Assembly (NCBI GenBank): GCA_902766575.1
Contig: CACXED010000156.1
Location: forward strand, 1 to 13,364
Length of the DNA: 13,364 nucleotides
Source: an uncultured Ruminococcus sp.
GTDB taxonomy: Bacteria > Bacillota > Clostridia > Oscillospirales > CAG-272
Reading direction: 5' to 3'
Below, in pieces: positions 1 to 7,089 of the stretch. Position 1 is the stretch's first letter. Every line of letters begins with the position of its first letter. A program made the translations under genes and the position numbers. A model generated the notes under the pieces. The model worked only from the letters and a program-made list of their open reading frames with translations, was not told the origin of the DNA and ran no database searches.

Positions 1-18
1 CGAATATTTTTGGCTCCA

Positions 19-60
19 CCGGTACGCGTGGTACGCGTAGTACGCGTACTTTTGAGTCGG
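19..60 (+). repeat. Intergenic repeat copy 1 (9-bp tandem units)
   Basis: A 42-bp unit starts CCGG and ends TTTTGAGTCGG. Its core is three back-to-back 9-bp units: GTACGCGTG (22-30), GTACGCGTA (31-39) and GTACGCGTA (40-48). The reverse complement of 339-380 matches it at 39 of 42 positions, so the two copies are inverted repeats. The family is unknown to me. It could be the terminal inverted repeat of a small MITE-like element or an array of protein binding sites. Confidence 0.8.
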
Positions 61-338
61 TGCAGATTTTTTTATGATTCAACTATAAGTCGGATATCCC
101 TGCTCCGAGCATGATTATCTATAATCGTCGGACTGGCTCAGCGGTCGGAAAAGACCAATTTCGGCACGGAAATGTGCGGTACCGGCAAGGATCCGTGAAA
201 ATCATATTATTCTTACGCTCTCCGGTACGCATCGTATACGTCTTATATCTACGGAATCTACGGGACCACGCCTGCCGGAAATGCAGGATCGGATTTTATG
301 AGCTTCATTTTCCCCGAAAAAGCAGAAATATTATTGAA

Positions 339-380
339 CCGACTCAAAAATACGCGTACCAAGCGTACCACGCGTACCGG
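339..380 (-). repeat. Intergenic repeat copy 2 (inverted)
   Basis: This is the inverted partner of the copy at 19-60, with three mismatches over 42 bp. On the plus strand it starts CCGACTCAAAAA and continues as 9-bp units TACGCGTAC (351-359), CAAGCGTAC (360-368) and CACGCGTAC (369-377), ending CCGG. The pair would enclose 278 bp. I see no clear target-site duplication next to the outer ends. Confidence 0.8.
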
Positions 381-444
381 GCATTACAAGAATGTCCGGT
401 GAAACAGCCTTGTAATTGTCTATTATGACTGTAGTTTTTCAGCT

Positions 445-486
445 CCGGCTCAAAAATACGCGTATTTTGCGTACTCGCGCACCGAT
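445..486 (-). repeat. Intergenic repeat copy 3 (degenerate)
   Basis: A diverged copy in the same orientation as the one at 339-380. It starts CCGGCTCAAAAATACGCGTA, keeps the second 9-bp unit as TTTGCGTAC (466-474), and ends CGCGCACCG. The conserved parts are the TTTTGAGYCGG edge (read on the minus strand) and the TACGCGTA core. The far end has drifted. Having the same edge in three copies supports a repeated unit and not chance enrichment of TACGCGTA. Confidence 0.65.
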
Positions 487-597
487 TTGCAAGAGGCAAA
501 CCGGATTCCTGCATCTCTCCGGAGCCGAATCCGGCTCCCGGTACACGTCGGCTTATTTTCTCCCGGGACAGTCCGGGGGCTGAGCCGCTCCTGTCTG

Positions 598-1401
598 TCA
601 GGCGCGCTCCTCCGGCTTTTTTGCCGAGAAATAGGTTCCGATGTGATAGCCGTCGCTGATCTTGTAGAGGATATCCGGCGACTTGCCGTTGACGATCAGC
701 ATCGGTATCCCGGCGGAGGTGACGATCTCGGCGGCGCGGAGCTTGGTTATCATTCCGCCCGTTCCGCGGTCGGTGCCCGCTCCGCCCGCGTAGGAGAGGA
801 TGGTATCGTCGATAGCGTCGACCCGGCTGATCAGCCTTGCGTCGGGGTTAGTCCTCGGGTCGCAGTCGTAGAGACCCTCGATGTCCGACATATTGATGAG
901 TATATCCGCCCGGCAGACCAGCGCGACGTAGGCCGACAGCGTGTCGTTTCCGCCGAACTTTATCTCCTCGCCCGAGACCGAGTCGTTCTCGTTGACTATC
1001 GGCACGACGCCGAGCTTGAGAAGCTCGCGGAAGGTATTCTCGACAGCCTCGCGCCGGACTGAATCGTCGATAACGTCCTTGGTCATGAGTATCTGCGCCA
1101 CCGTGTGTCCGTAGGCTCCGAACAGCCGCTCGTAGACCTGCATCAGCTCGGCCTGTCCGACGGCGGCGAGCGCCTGCTTTTCCTCGGTCGTTTCGGGTCT
1201 GCGTCCGAGCTGGAGCTTCGATATCCCCGCCGCGACCGCGCCCGAGCTCACCAGCACGACCTCGTGTCCCTCGTTCTTGAAGTCGGACAGCGTCCGCACC
1301 AGCGTCTCCATGCGCCTGAGATTCAGATTCCCGCTTGAGTGGGTCAGCGTGTTCGAGCCGATCTTTACGACTATCCGCGCGTTTTTGTCAAGTATGCTCA
1401 T
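598..1401 (-). CDS. proB: Glutamate 5-kinase (short form, no PUA domain)
   Basis: Cytoplasmic kinase for the first step of proline synthesis, ATP + L-glutamate to L-glutamyl 5-phosphate. The 267-residue protein has the amino-acid-kinase fold. Visible are the N-terminal phosphate-binding IVVKIGSNTLT (about residues 10-20), the VSSGAVAAG loop (about 52-60), the PIVNENDSV glutamate-binding segment (about 134-142), FGGNDTLSA, and GTGGMITKLRAA near residue 215. E. coli ProB is about 100 residues longer because of a C-terminal PUA domain, absent here as in many Gram-positive enzymes. The start ATG has an AAAGGA site about 10 nt upstream on the minus strand. proA is not next to it: the 597 bp downstream hold no gene, so the proline pathway is split or proA lies outside the window. 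Confidence 0.95.
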   Translation of the reverse strand: MSILDKNARIVVKIGSNTLTHSSGNLNLRRMETLVRTLSDFKNEGHEVVLVSSGAVAAGISKLQLGRRPETTEEKQALAAVGQAELMQVYERLFGAYGHTVAQILMTKDVIDDSVRREAVENTFRELLKLGVVPIVNENDSVSGEEIKFGGNDTLSAYVALVCRADILINMSDIEGLYDCDPRTNPDARLISRVDAIDDTILSYAGGAGTDRGTGGMITKLRAAEIVTSAGIPMLIVNGKSPDILYKISDGYHIGTYFSAKKPEERA

Positions 1402-1423
1402 TGATATTTCCGTCCTTTTTGAA

Positions 1424-1445
1424 CCGCTCCGCCTGCGCGGAGCGG
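1424..1445 (-). promoter_or_regulatory. Perfect 9-bp hairpin in the proB 5' leader
   Basis: The arms CCGCTCCGC (1424-1432) and GCGGAGCGG (1437-1445) pair perfectly around a 4-nt loop. In a proB transcript from the predicted promoter at 1541-1569 this stem would sit about 20 nt before the start codon, just ahead of the AAAGGA site. A second long-range stem, 1473-1480 with 1523-1530 (8 bp, GCGCGGAT with ATCCGCGC), would form nearer the 5' end of the same leader. Read on the plus strand the hairpin is followed by a T-rich stretch after a 9-nt gap, but no plus-strand gene precedes it, so a terminator role is less likely. Confidence 0.45.
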
Positions 1446-1483
1446 CATTGGTTATTTTTTTGTTAATATTTCGCGCGGATGGT

Positions 1484-1511
1484 TTGCAAACGCTGAAATC
1501 TGCGGTATAAT
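1484..1511 (+). promoter_or_regulatory. Predicted promoter for the plus-strand operon
   Basis: TTGCAA (1484-1489), a 16-bp spacer, then TATAAT (1506-1511). The -35 box matches 4 of 6 consensus bases and the -10 box is perfect. The start would be near 1518, giving a leader of about 80 nt before the U32-family gene at 1597. The -10 box lies in the left arm of an 11-bp inverted repeat (1506-1516 with 1536-1546). The proB promoter on the other strand faces it. Confidence 0.5.
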
Positions 1512-1546
1512 ATAAGGTGACTATCCGCGCCGTTTCTTATATTATA
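1506..1546. repeat. Perfect 11-bp inverted repeat carrying two -10 boxes
   Basis: TATAATATAAG (1506-1516) and CTTATATTATA (1536-1546) are exact reverse complements, 19 bp apart, with starts 30 bp apart, about three helical turns. Each arm contains TATAAT reading inwards, so the repeat places -10 boxes for both strands facing each other. It may be an operator for both genes as well as promoter sequence. Confidence 0.6.
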
Positions 1547-1569
1547 CATGGTGCGGACAAAAATTTCAA
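1541..1569 (-). promoter_or_regulatory. Predicted proB promoter
   Basis: On the minus strand TTGAAA (1569-1564), a 17-bp spacer and TATAAT (1546-1541): a near-consensus housekeeping-sigma promoter with 5 of 6 and 6 of 6 matches. Transcription would start near 1534 and leave a structured leader of about 130 nt before the proB ATG at 1401. It runs through the plus-strand promoter at 1484-1511. Confidence 0.6.
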
Positions 1570-1596
1570 GAGGATTTCCGAAATAGGGTCGACTAA

Positions 1597-3651
1597 ATGA
1601 AAAAAAATCATCCCGAGCTGCTCGCTCCCGCGGGTTCGCCCGAGGCTCTCGCCGCCGCTGTCGCTGCCGGAGCCGACGCGGTATACTTCGGCGGCTCGTC
1701 CTTCAACGCCAGAATGAACGCGAAGAACTTCTCCGGTGATTCGCTCGCCGACGCTTTCAGACTCTGCCGCGACGCAGGAGTCAAAACCAACGTCACGGTC
1801 AACACGCTTGTCGGCGACCGTGAGATGGATTCCCTGCTCCGCTCGGTCGAGGAGCTGTATCTGCTCGGAGCAGACGCGCTGATCGTCGCCGACCTCGGCG
1901 CGGCGAGCCTTATTCACTCGTATTTCCCGGACCTCGAGCTCCACGCCAGCACTCAGGCGGCGGGACACAATACCCTCGCCGCGGTCGAACTGCAAAAGCT
2001 CGGCTTCTCGCGCATGGTAGCGGCGCGAGAGCTGTCGGCGGAGGATATCGCGCTTCTCTGCCAAAGGTCGCCCATCGAGACCGAGATTTTCATTCACGGC
2101 GCGATCTGCGTCTCCCAGTCGGGACAGTGCCTTGCAAGCTCAATGATCGGCGGTCGGAGCGGAAACCGCGGCGAGTGCGCCCAGCCCTGCCGTCTGCCCT
2201 ACAAAAACGAGAGCGGCAGAAGCTCCTACGCGCTCAGTCTCAAGGATATGTGCCTTGCGGAGCACATTCCAGAGCTGCTGCGGCTCGGCGCAGCGTCGTT
2301 CAAGCTCGAGGGACGCATGAAGCCGCCGGATTACGTCTACGGCGTAACGTCGATCTACCGCCGCCTGATCGACGAGGAGCGAAGCGCGTCGCCCGACGAG
2401 CTTGCCGAGATGAAACGGCTCTTTTCACGCAGCGGCTTCACCGACGGCTATTTCACGAAAAAAATCAGCCGCGCGATGCTCGGCGTAAGGACAGATTCGG
2501 ACAAGCGCGCGACTGCCGCAAAGGCTCCGGTTCGCGACTACTCAAAGCTCGCCGACGCGAGGGTCGCCGCTTTTGCGAAATCAAGGCTCCTCGACGCGGA
2601 CATCGAGGCGGTGATCGAGCCGGGAAAGCCCGCTTCGGTCGCGATGAGCTCCTGCGGGAAAAGGGTCGTCTGCTTCGGTCAGATCCCCGAGCCCGCGAAA
2701 AGCTGCCCTCTCGACAAGGATCAGGTCGCTTCAAGGCTGTCAAAGCTCGGCGGCACGCGCTTCTGCGCCGGAAAGGTCGGCGTAAGGCTCGGCGAGGGGC
2801 TGATGCTCCCGGTGTCTGTGCTGAACAGTCTCAGGCGCGAGGCGGTCGAGCGGCTGTCGGGCGAGCTCGGCCTATCCGGCGATACGGCAGAACGCGCGCC
2901 GAGGCTCTCCGGCACGCTCACGCCGCCGGATATCAGCTCCGCTCAGCCGATCACCGCGCGGGTCGAGTTCCCCGAGCGCTGCGGGCTCTCTCCCGGCGAT
3001 GAGTTCGACATAGTTTTCGTCCCGCTTGAAAAGTACCGTCCCGGAATGAACGCGAACGGCGTTATCATTCCTCCTGTCGTCTTTGACTCGGAGACCGCCG
3101 AGCTGCGCGCGATGCTCGAAACGGCGAAAAACGCCGGGATTAAGCACGCGCTCGTCTCGAACCTCGGGCATATCGCTCTCGCGCAGGAAGCCGGAATGAC
3201 GCTCCACGGCGATTACAGGCTGAATATTTACAACCGATGGACGGCTAAGGTGCTGCTCGACCTCGGGTTTACTGACCTCATGGCCTCGCCCGAGCTGACC
3301 CTCCCGCAGCTGAGGTCGCTCGGACTTCCGGCGATAGTCTACGGTCGTATCCCTCTGATGACCCTCGAAAAGTGCTGCATACGGGAGCTCTATTCCTGCG
3401 CCGAATGTGCCGAGCGAGGTTTTCTGCCGCTCGTTGACCGCATGGGCGCGGTATTCCCGCTGACAAGAGCCTGGAAGCACCGGAACATACTCTACAACAG
3501 CGTTCCGGTCTACATGGCCGACCGGAAAGGCGAGCTCTCCGCGATCAAGGGGCGGCATTTCATCTTCACCGACGAGAAGCCGGAAAAGATTCTCGAAGCC
3601 TACCGGCTCGGACTGCCCGCGGATTTTCCGCACAGACGGATAAAAAGCTAA
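1597..3651 (+). CDS. Peptidase U32 family protein (RlhA/TrhP-like RNA hydroxylation)
   Basis: A 684-residue long-form U32 protein. The family was named for a collagenase, but its characterised bacterial members RlhA and TrhP are needed for RNA base hydroxylation (23S rRNA C2501 and tRNA U34 respectively) and use an iron-sulfur centre. The N-terminal barrel begins LLAPAGSPEALAAAVAAGAD (8-27). The U32 signature is EIFIHGAICVSQSGQC (163-178), with C171 and C178 followed by C194 and C198 in GECAQPCR, the usual metal-ligand pattern. The C-terminal part has YGRIPLM and four cysteines (593, 594, 601, 604), as in long U32 proteins. The start ATG has only a weak site (AGGG, about 9 nt upstream). The gene probably heads the plus-strand operon, 23 nt before dut. 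Which RNA it acts on cannot be read from the sequence; a true peptidase role is the less likely alternative. Confidence 0.88.
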   Translation: MKKNHPELLAPAGSPEALAAAVAAGADAVYFGGSSFNARMNAKNFSGDSLADAFRLCRDAGVKTNVTVNTLVGDREMDSLLRSVEELYLLGADALIVADLGAASLIHSYFPDLELHASTQAAGHNTLAAVELQKLGFSRMVAARELSAEDIALLCQRSPIETEIFIHGAICVSQSGQCLASSMIGGRSGNRGECAQPCRLPYKNESGRSSYALSLKDMCLAEHIPELLRLGAASFKLEGRMKPPDYVYGVTSIYRRLIDEERSASPDELAEMKRLFSRSGFTDGYFTKKISRAMLGVRTDSDKRATAAKAPVRDYSKLADARVAAFAKSRLLDADIEAVIEPGKPASVAMSSCGKRVVCFGQIPEPAKSCPLDKDQVASRLSKLGGTRFCAGKVGVRLGEGLMLPVSVLNSLRREAVERLSGELGLSGDTAERAPRLSGTLTPPDISSAQPITARVEFPERCGLSPGDEFDIVFVPLEKYRPGMNANGVIIPPVVFDSETAELRAMLETAKNAGIKHALVSNLGHIALAQEAGMTLHGDYRLNIYNRWTAKVLLDLGFTDLMASPELTLPQLRSLGLPAIVYGRIPLMTLEKCCIRELYSCAECAERGFLPLVDRMGAVFPLTRAWKHRNILYNSVPVYMADRKGELSAIKGRHFIFTDEKPEKILEAYRLGLPADFPHRRIKS

Positions 3652-3674
3652 TCGACACGAAAGGTTATATTAAA

Positions 3675-4118
3675 ATGCTTAACGTAAAAATCAAACTCCT
3701 GCGAAAGAACGCCTCGCTGCCGGTCTACGCCACCGACGGCTCCGCCGCAGCCGATCTCCGATACGCCGGAGACGAGCCGCTCGAAATCGCTCCCGGCGAG
3801 CGGAAAGCCGTTCCGACCGGAATTGCGATAGCTCCCGAAACAAGCGGCGTCGCGGCTGTCCTCTGCGCCAGAAGCGGGCTCGCGTCAAAGCGCGGGTTGA
3901 CCCTCTCAAACGGAATCGGCGTTATTGACAGCGACTACCGCGGCGAAATCATGGCGGCGATGATAAACCTCGGCGCAGAGCCGGTCGTAATCGAGCCGGG
4001 CGAGCGCGTGGCGCAGCTGATGTTCGTCCCGGTGCTCGCGGCTGACTTCATCGAAGCCGAGAGCCTTGACGAGACTGAGCGCGGCGAGGGCGGCTTCGGC
4101 TCCACCGGGCTTAAGTGA
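3675..4118 (+). CDS. dut: dUTP diphosphatase (dUTPase)
   Basis: Hydrolyses dUTP to dUMP and diphosphate, keeping uracil out of DNA and supplying dUMP for thymidylate synthesis. The enzyme is normally a trimer in the cytoplasm. At 147 residues it has the usual bacterial length, and all five motifs are present: I, TDGSAAADL (20-28); II, ARSGLASK (65-72); III, GIGVIDSDYRGE (80-91) with the catalytic aspartate D85; IV, GERVAQLM (109-116); V, the glycine-rich tail RGEGGFGSTG (136-145). The ribosome binding site is GAAAGG, 10-11 nt before the ATG. It lies 23 nt after the U32 gene and 18 nt before the DUF4321 gene. Neighbours maf, recG and nth give it a genome-maintenance context. Confidence 0.96.
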   Translation: MLNVKIKLLRKNASLPVYATDGSAAADLRYAGDEPLEIAPGERKAVPTGIAIAPETSGVAAVLCARSGLASKRGLTLSNGIGVIDSDYRGEIMAAMINLGAEPVVIEPGERVAQLMFVPVLAADFIEAESLDETERGEGGFGSTGLK

Positions 4119-4136
4119 GTTTTGGAGGAGTCCGCG

Positions 4137-4391
4137 ATGTCTCACAGCAGAATTTACAATATATTCCTGGTGCTTATCGGAATCGTGCTCGGGAGCTTTG
4201 TCTCGTACATATGCCGTGGCGTGGAGTTCCTGTCGTGGCTGGCGTTCGGCGTTGATTTCGGGCTGGAGTCGCCGCTCGTGCTCGACCTCGGCGTAATGCG
4301 GCTGACCTTTGGCATAAGCATCGAGCTGACCCTCGCCACCGTGATATTCGTGATACTGTCGCTGCTCATCGGCAGAGCGATCGCGAGATAA
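4137..4391 (+). CDS. Small membrane protein, DUF4321 family
   Basis: An 84-residue protein with two predicted membrane helices, about residues 7-26 (IYNIFLVLIGIVLGSFVSYI) and 61-82 (IELTLATVIFVILSLLIGRA). The middle segment, LDLGVMRLTFGISIELTLAT, resembles the conserved LDLGvi.LtFG core of DUF4321 proteins, known mainly from Firmicutes and often placed directly before maf, as here. Function is unknown. I chose the ATG at 4137 because a perfect GGAGGAG site (4124-4130) ends 6 nt before it. An in-frame TTG at 4122 would overlap that site. The gene is 18 nt after dut and 18 nt before maf, so co-transcription is likely. The family assignment is from memory of the motif and gene order. Confidence 0.78.
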   Translation: MSHSRIYNIFLVLIGIVLGSFVSYICRGVEFLSWLAFGVDFGLESPLVLDLGVMRLTFGISIELTLATVIFVILSLLIGRAIAR

Positions 4392-4409
4392 ATTCCAAGG
4401 AGCACACAT

Positions 4410-4973
4410 ATGGAAAAGAAAATCATACTCGCTTCGGGCTCGCCGAGACGGCGCGAGCTGCTCTCGCAGATGGGGCTCGGGTTCGAGGTCATAACCAGCG
4501 ACTGCGACGAGAATATCTCCGGGCTTACGCCGGATAAGCTCGTCTGCGAGCTTTCGAGGAGAAAGGCGCTCGCCGTCGCCAAAAAGCTCGGCTTCCCCGC
4601 CGTAGTGATCGGCGCAGACACTGTCGTCGCCGACCGGGACAGAATCCTCGGAAAGCCGCAGAGCCGCGAGGACGCGGTGAACACGCTCCTGTCGCTTTCG
4701 GGCAGGACGCACTCGGTCTTTACCGGAGTAACCGTCACCGACGGCGTAACGACGCTGACAGAGCTCTCAGCGACCCGCGTGAAATTCACCGATATCTCCC
4801 GCGCCGACGCGGAAGCCTACGCCGACACCGGCGACCCCCGCGACAAAGCCGGCTCCTACGGCATACAGGGGCGCGGCGGAGTTTTCGTCGAGTCGATAGA
4901 GGGCGATTTCTACGGAGTGGTGGGTCTGCCGATCTGCCGGCTCAGAGCCATGCTCCGCAAATTCGGAATCTGA
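4410..4973 (+). CDS. maf: Maf family nucleoside triphosphate pyrophosphatase
   Basis: Cytoplasmic pyrophosphatase that hydrolyses nucleoside triphosphates, in this subfamily mostly dTTP, UTP and modified pyrimidines, to monophosphate and diphosphate. Maf proteins were first linked to septum formation in Bacillus. The 187-residue length is typical. Motifs are ASGSPRRRELL (8-18) for phosphate binding, GADTVV (68-73) with the likely catalytic D70, GKP (81-83), HSVFTGV (101-107), and KAGSYGIQG (146-154) followed by GLP (172-174). The start ATG has AAGGAG 7 nt upstream. It is flanked by the DUF4321 gene (18 nt) and recG (22 nt). The YhdE-type substrate preference is inferred from the overall pattern and not proven. 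Confidence 0.93.
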   Translation: MEKKIILASGSPRRRELLSQMGLGFEVITSDCDENISGLTPDKLVCELSRRKALAVAKKLGFPAVVIGADTVVADRDRILGKPQSREDAVNTLLSLSGRTHSVFTGVTVTDGVTTLTELSATRVKFTDISRADAEAYADTGDPRDKAGSYGIQGRGGVFVESIEGDFYGVVGLPICRLRAMLRKFGI

Positions 4974-4995
4974 ACGGATTTCAATCGAGGTAAAG

Positions 4996-7089
4996 ATGCA
5001 GTATATTTTCACGACCCCGGTCAAATATCTCCCCGGCGTAGGCGAGGTCAGGGCGCAGGCGCTCGCAAAGCTCGGAATCACGACGGTCGGACAGCTTGCA
5101 TATCACTTCCCGCGCGGCTATCAGTTCAGAGGGAACGTGAAGCCCCTCGCGGGAGCTTCGGTCGGCGAGACCGCGTCGTTCATGCTGACCGTCGCCACCG
5201 ATCCGACCCTCGCCACGCTCAAGCGCGGTATGAATCTGGTCAAGCTGCGCGCCTTTGACGAATCCGGCTCCTGCGAGATAACCTTCTTCAATCAGCCCTA
5301 CATGAAGGACAGCCTGAAAAAAGGACTTGAATACCGCTTTTACGGCAAGCTGACGAACGAGCGCGGAAAGCTCACGCTCTCCTCTCCAATTGTCGAGCCG
5401 GTGAGCGAGGATAAGCCCCTGCCCGCGCTCGTCGCCGTCTATCCGCTGACCGCCGGGATTTCGCAGAAGGTGATGTCAAAGCTCGTCTCGACCGCGCTCA
5501 GGCAGCTCATAGAGAACGCCCTGAACTCGCCCGACGCGCTGCCCGAGATCATTCCCGACAGCGTAAGACAGGAGAACAATCTCTGCGCCCTCGGCTGGGC
5601 GCTCCAGAATATTCACTTCCCTCCCGATTTTGAAGCGCTCGCGATAGCCAAGCGCAGGCTCATCTTCGAGGAGCTGTTCAGCTTCGCGCTCGGAGCGGCG
5701 GGCTCGCGCAAAAAGGAGACGAGAACCGCTCCGGCGATGCCCGACGGCGATATCACGCCGCTGACCTCAAAGCTCCCGTTCGAGCTGACCGGCGCTCAGA
5801 AGCGAGCTATAGACGCGATTCGCGCCGACCTTTCGTCGGACAGACCCATGCGCCGTCTCGTCTCGGGCGACGTCGGAAGCGGCAAAACCGCCGTAGCCGC
5901 CGCTGCCGCTTATCTTGCAGCGAAGAATAGCTTTCAGTGCGCGATAATGGCTCCCACCGAGATTCTCGCATCCCAGCATTTTTCGGATCTCGCGCCGCTG
6001 TTCGCAAAGCTCGGAATCGAATGTCGGCTGCTGCTCGGCTCGACCAAGGCCAAGGAGCGAAAGGAGCTGCTCAAAGGGCTGTCGGACGGCAGCATCGGCG
6101 TTGTCATCGGAACTCACGCGCTGATCTCCGAGGACGTGAGCTTCAGGTCGCTCGGGCTCGTCATCTGCGACGAGCAGCACCGCTTCGGCGTAGGTCAGCG
6201 CGACGCGCTCGCCGCCAAGGGCAGCGGCTCCGAGCGCACGGTGCATCAGCTCACGATGTCCGCGACGCCGATACCGAGAACGCTCGCGCTCTTTCTCTAC
6301 GGCGACCTCGATATGTCGGCGCTCGACGAGCTCCCGCCCGGACGGCAGAGGGTTCGCACCTTTGTCGTCGACGAGTCCTATCGCGAACGGCTCAACGGCT
6401 TCATCAAAAGGCAGGCGGACGAGGGACACCAGACCTATGTCGTCTGTCCCGCCGTCGAGGAGGTCGAGTCGGGCGAGGTCTCGCAGGAGGATATCCGTCT
6501 CTTTGACTGCGGGATCGACGAGCTCGTGCCGAAAAAGCCGCCGAAAGCCGCCGAGAGCTGGGTCGGAGTGCTCCGGGATTCTCTGCCCGGGCTCAGGTTC
6601 GGCTGCGTTCACGGAAAGCTGAAATCCTCCGAAAAGGACGCGGTGATGTCAGCCTTTGCCGCCGGCGAGCTTGACGTGCTCGTGTCGACTACAGTTATAG
6701 AGGTCGGCGTTAACGTCCCCAACGCGACGCTGATGATAGTCGAGAACGCCGAGCGCTTCGGGCTGTCCCAGCTCCATCAGCTCCGCGGCAGAGTCGGACG
6801 CGGCAGCGCGGCTTCCTGCTGCGTGCTCGTCTCGGACTGCCCGCCCGGCTCGAGAGCGGCAAAGCGGCTCGACGTGATGCGCACGACCTACGACGGCTTC
6901 AAAATCGCCGAGTTCGACCTCGGCGAGCGCGGCCCGGGCGATTTCATCCCCAAGGGCGACGACGAGATACGTCAGCACGGCGCGCTCAGATTCCGGCTCG
7001 CTAACCTCTGCGAGGACATGGAGCTGCTCGAATCGGCGGTCAGCGCCGCGAAAAGGATACTGTCCGAAAAAGAAAGGATTAACTCATGA
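4996..7089 (+). CDS. recG: ATP-dependent DNA helicase RecG
   Basis: Superfamily 2 translocase that reverses stalled replication forks and processes branched DNA. The 697-residue length is normal. The N-terminal wedge region begins VKYLPGVGEVRAQALAKLGI and includes YHFPRGYQF, a variant of the usual YPRRYED-like motif. Helicase motifs are GDVGSGKT (291-298, Walker A), APTEIL (Ia), DEQH (392-395, Walker B), MSATPIPRTLAL (from 421), and LRGRVGRG (596-603, motif VI). The C-terminal RecG segment reads GPGDF (646-650), then IPKGDDEIRQHG, a few residues longer than the common GDFFGTRQHG form. The start has GAGG 5 nt upstream. The stop overlaps the mgsA start as ATGA (7086-7089), implying translational coupling of two fork-repair proteins. 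Confidence 0.96.
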   Translation: MQYIFTTPVKYLPGVGEVRAQALAKLGITTVGQLAYHFPRGYQFRGNVKPLAGASVGETASFMLTVATDPTLATLKRGMNLVKLRAFDESGSCEITFFNQPYMKDSLKKGLEYRFYGKLTNERGKLTLSSPIVEPVSEDKPLPALVAVYPLTAGISQKVMSKLVSTALRQLIENALNSPDALPEIIPDSVRQENNLCALGWALQNIHFPPDFEALAIAKRRLIFEELFSFALGAAGSRKKETRTAPAMPDGDITPLTSKLPFELTGAQKRAIDAIRADLSSDRPMRRLVSGDVGSGKTAVAAAAAYLAAKNSFQCAIMAPTEILASQHFSDLAPLFAKLGIECRLLLGSTKAKERKELLKGLSDGSIGVVIGTHALISEDVSFRSLGLVICDEQHRFGVGQRDALAAKGSGSERTVHQLTMSATPIPRTLALFLYGDLDMSALDELPPGRQRVRTFVVDESYRERLNGFIKRQADEGHQTYVVCPAVEEVESGEVSQEDIRLFDCGIDELVPKKPPKAAESWVGVLRDSLPGLRFGCVHGKLKSSEKDAVMSAFAAGELDVLVSTTVIEVGVNVPNATLMIVENAERFGLSQLHQLRGRVGRGSAASCCVLVSDCPPGSRAAKRLDVMRTTYDGFKIAEFDLGERGPGDFIPKGDDEIRQHGALRFRLANLCEDMELLESAVSAAKRILSEKERINS

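Larger units (their letters stand above)
1..597. other. Non-coding region with TACGCGTA repeats
   Basis: I see no convincing gene here. The stretch is visibly more AT-rich than the rest of the window and has no ORF with a usable ribosome binding site or a recognisable product. It holds three copies of a roughly 42-bp repeat (listed separately) and a short palindrome at 113-126 (GATTAT-CT-ATAATC). Two GC-rich stem-loops at 521-538 and about 562-577 lie just past the proB stop codon, but neither is followed by a U-run in the direction of proB transcription. A fragment at 222-240 begins CCGGTACGC and may be a decayed fourth repeat copy. Nothing looks like a tRNA or a known riboswitch. A non-coding RNA cannot be excluded by eye. 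Confidence 0.6.

Noticed and set aside
111..428. A 105-codon plus-strand ORF in the left non-coding region
   Set aside because: It has no ribosome binding site, no recognisable family, an odd composition, and part of it is encoded by the 9-bp repeat units (giving a KYAYQAYHAYRA-like stretch).
19..486. A CRISPR array in the left repeat region
   Set aside because: The copies are in mixed orientation, diverged and unevenly spaced (278 and 64 bp between them). There are no equal-length spacers and no cas genes.
521..577. Two GC-rich stem-loops after proB as its terminator
   Set aside because: Neither is followed by a run of Ts on the minus strand, so they do not make an intrinsic terminator for proB.
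487..1062. A 191-codon plus-strand ORF opposite proB
   Set aside because: Its frame is opened by the GC-rich third positions of proB, which has clear kinase motifs. The ORF has no start context or family of its own.
1402..1534. A T-box riboswitch in the proB leader
   Set aside because: The leader is too short, lacks the T-box consensus and shows no terminator/antiterminator pair.
4122..4136. An upstream TTG start for the DUF4321 gene
   Set aside because: The TTG overlaps the GGAGGAG ribosome binding site that serves the ATG at 4137.
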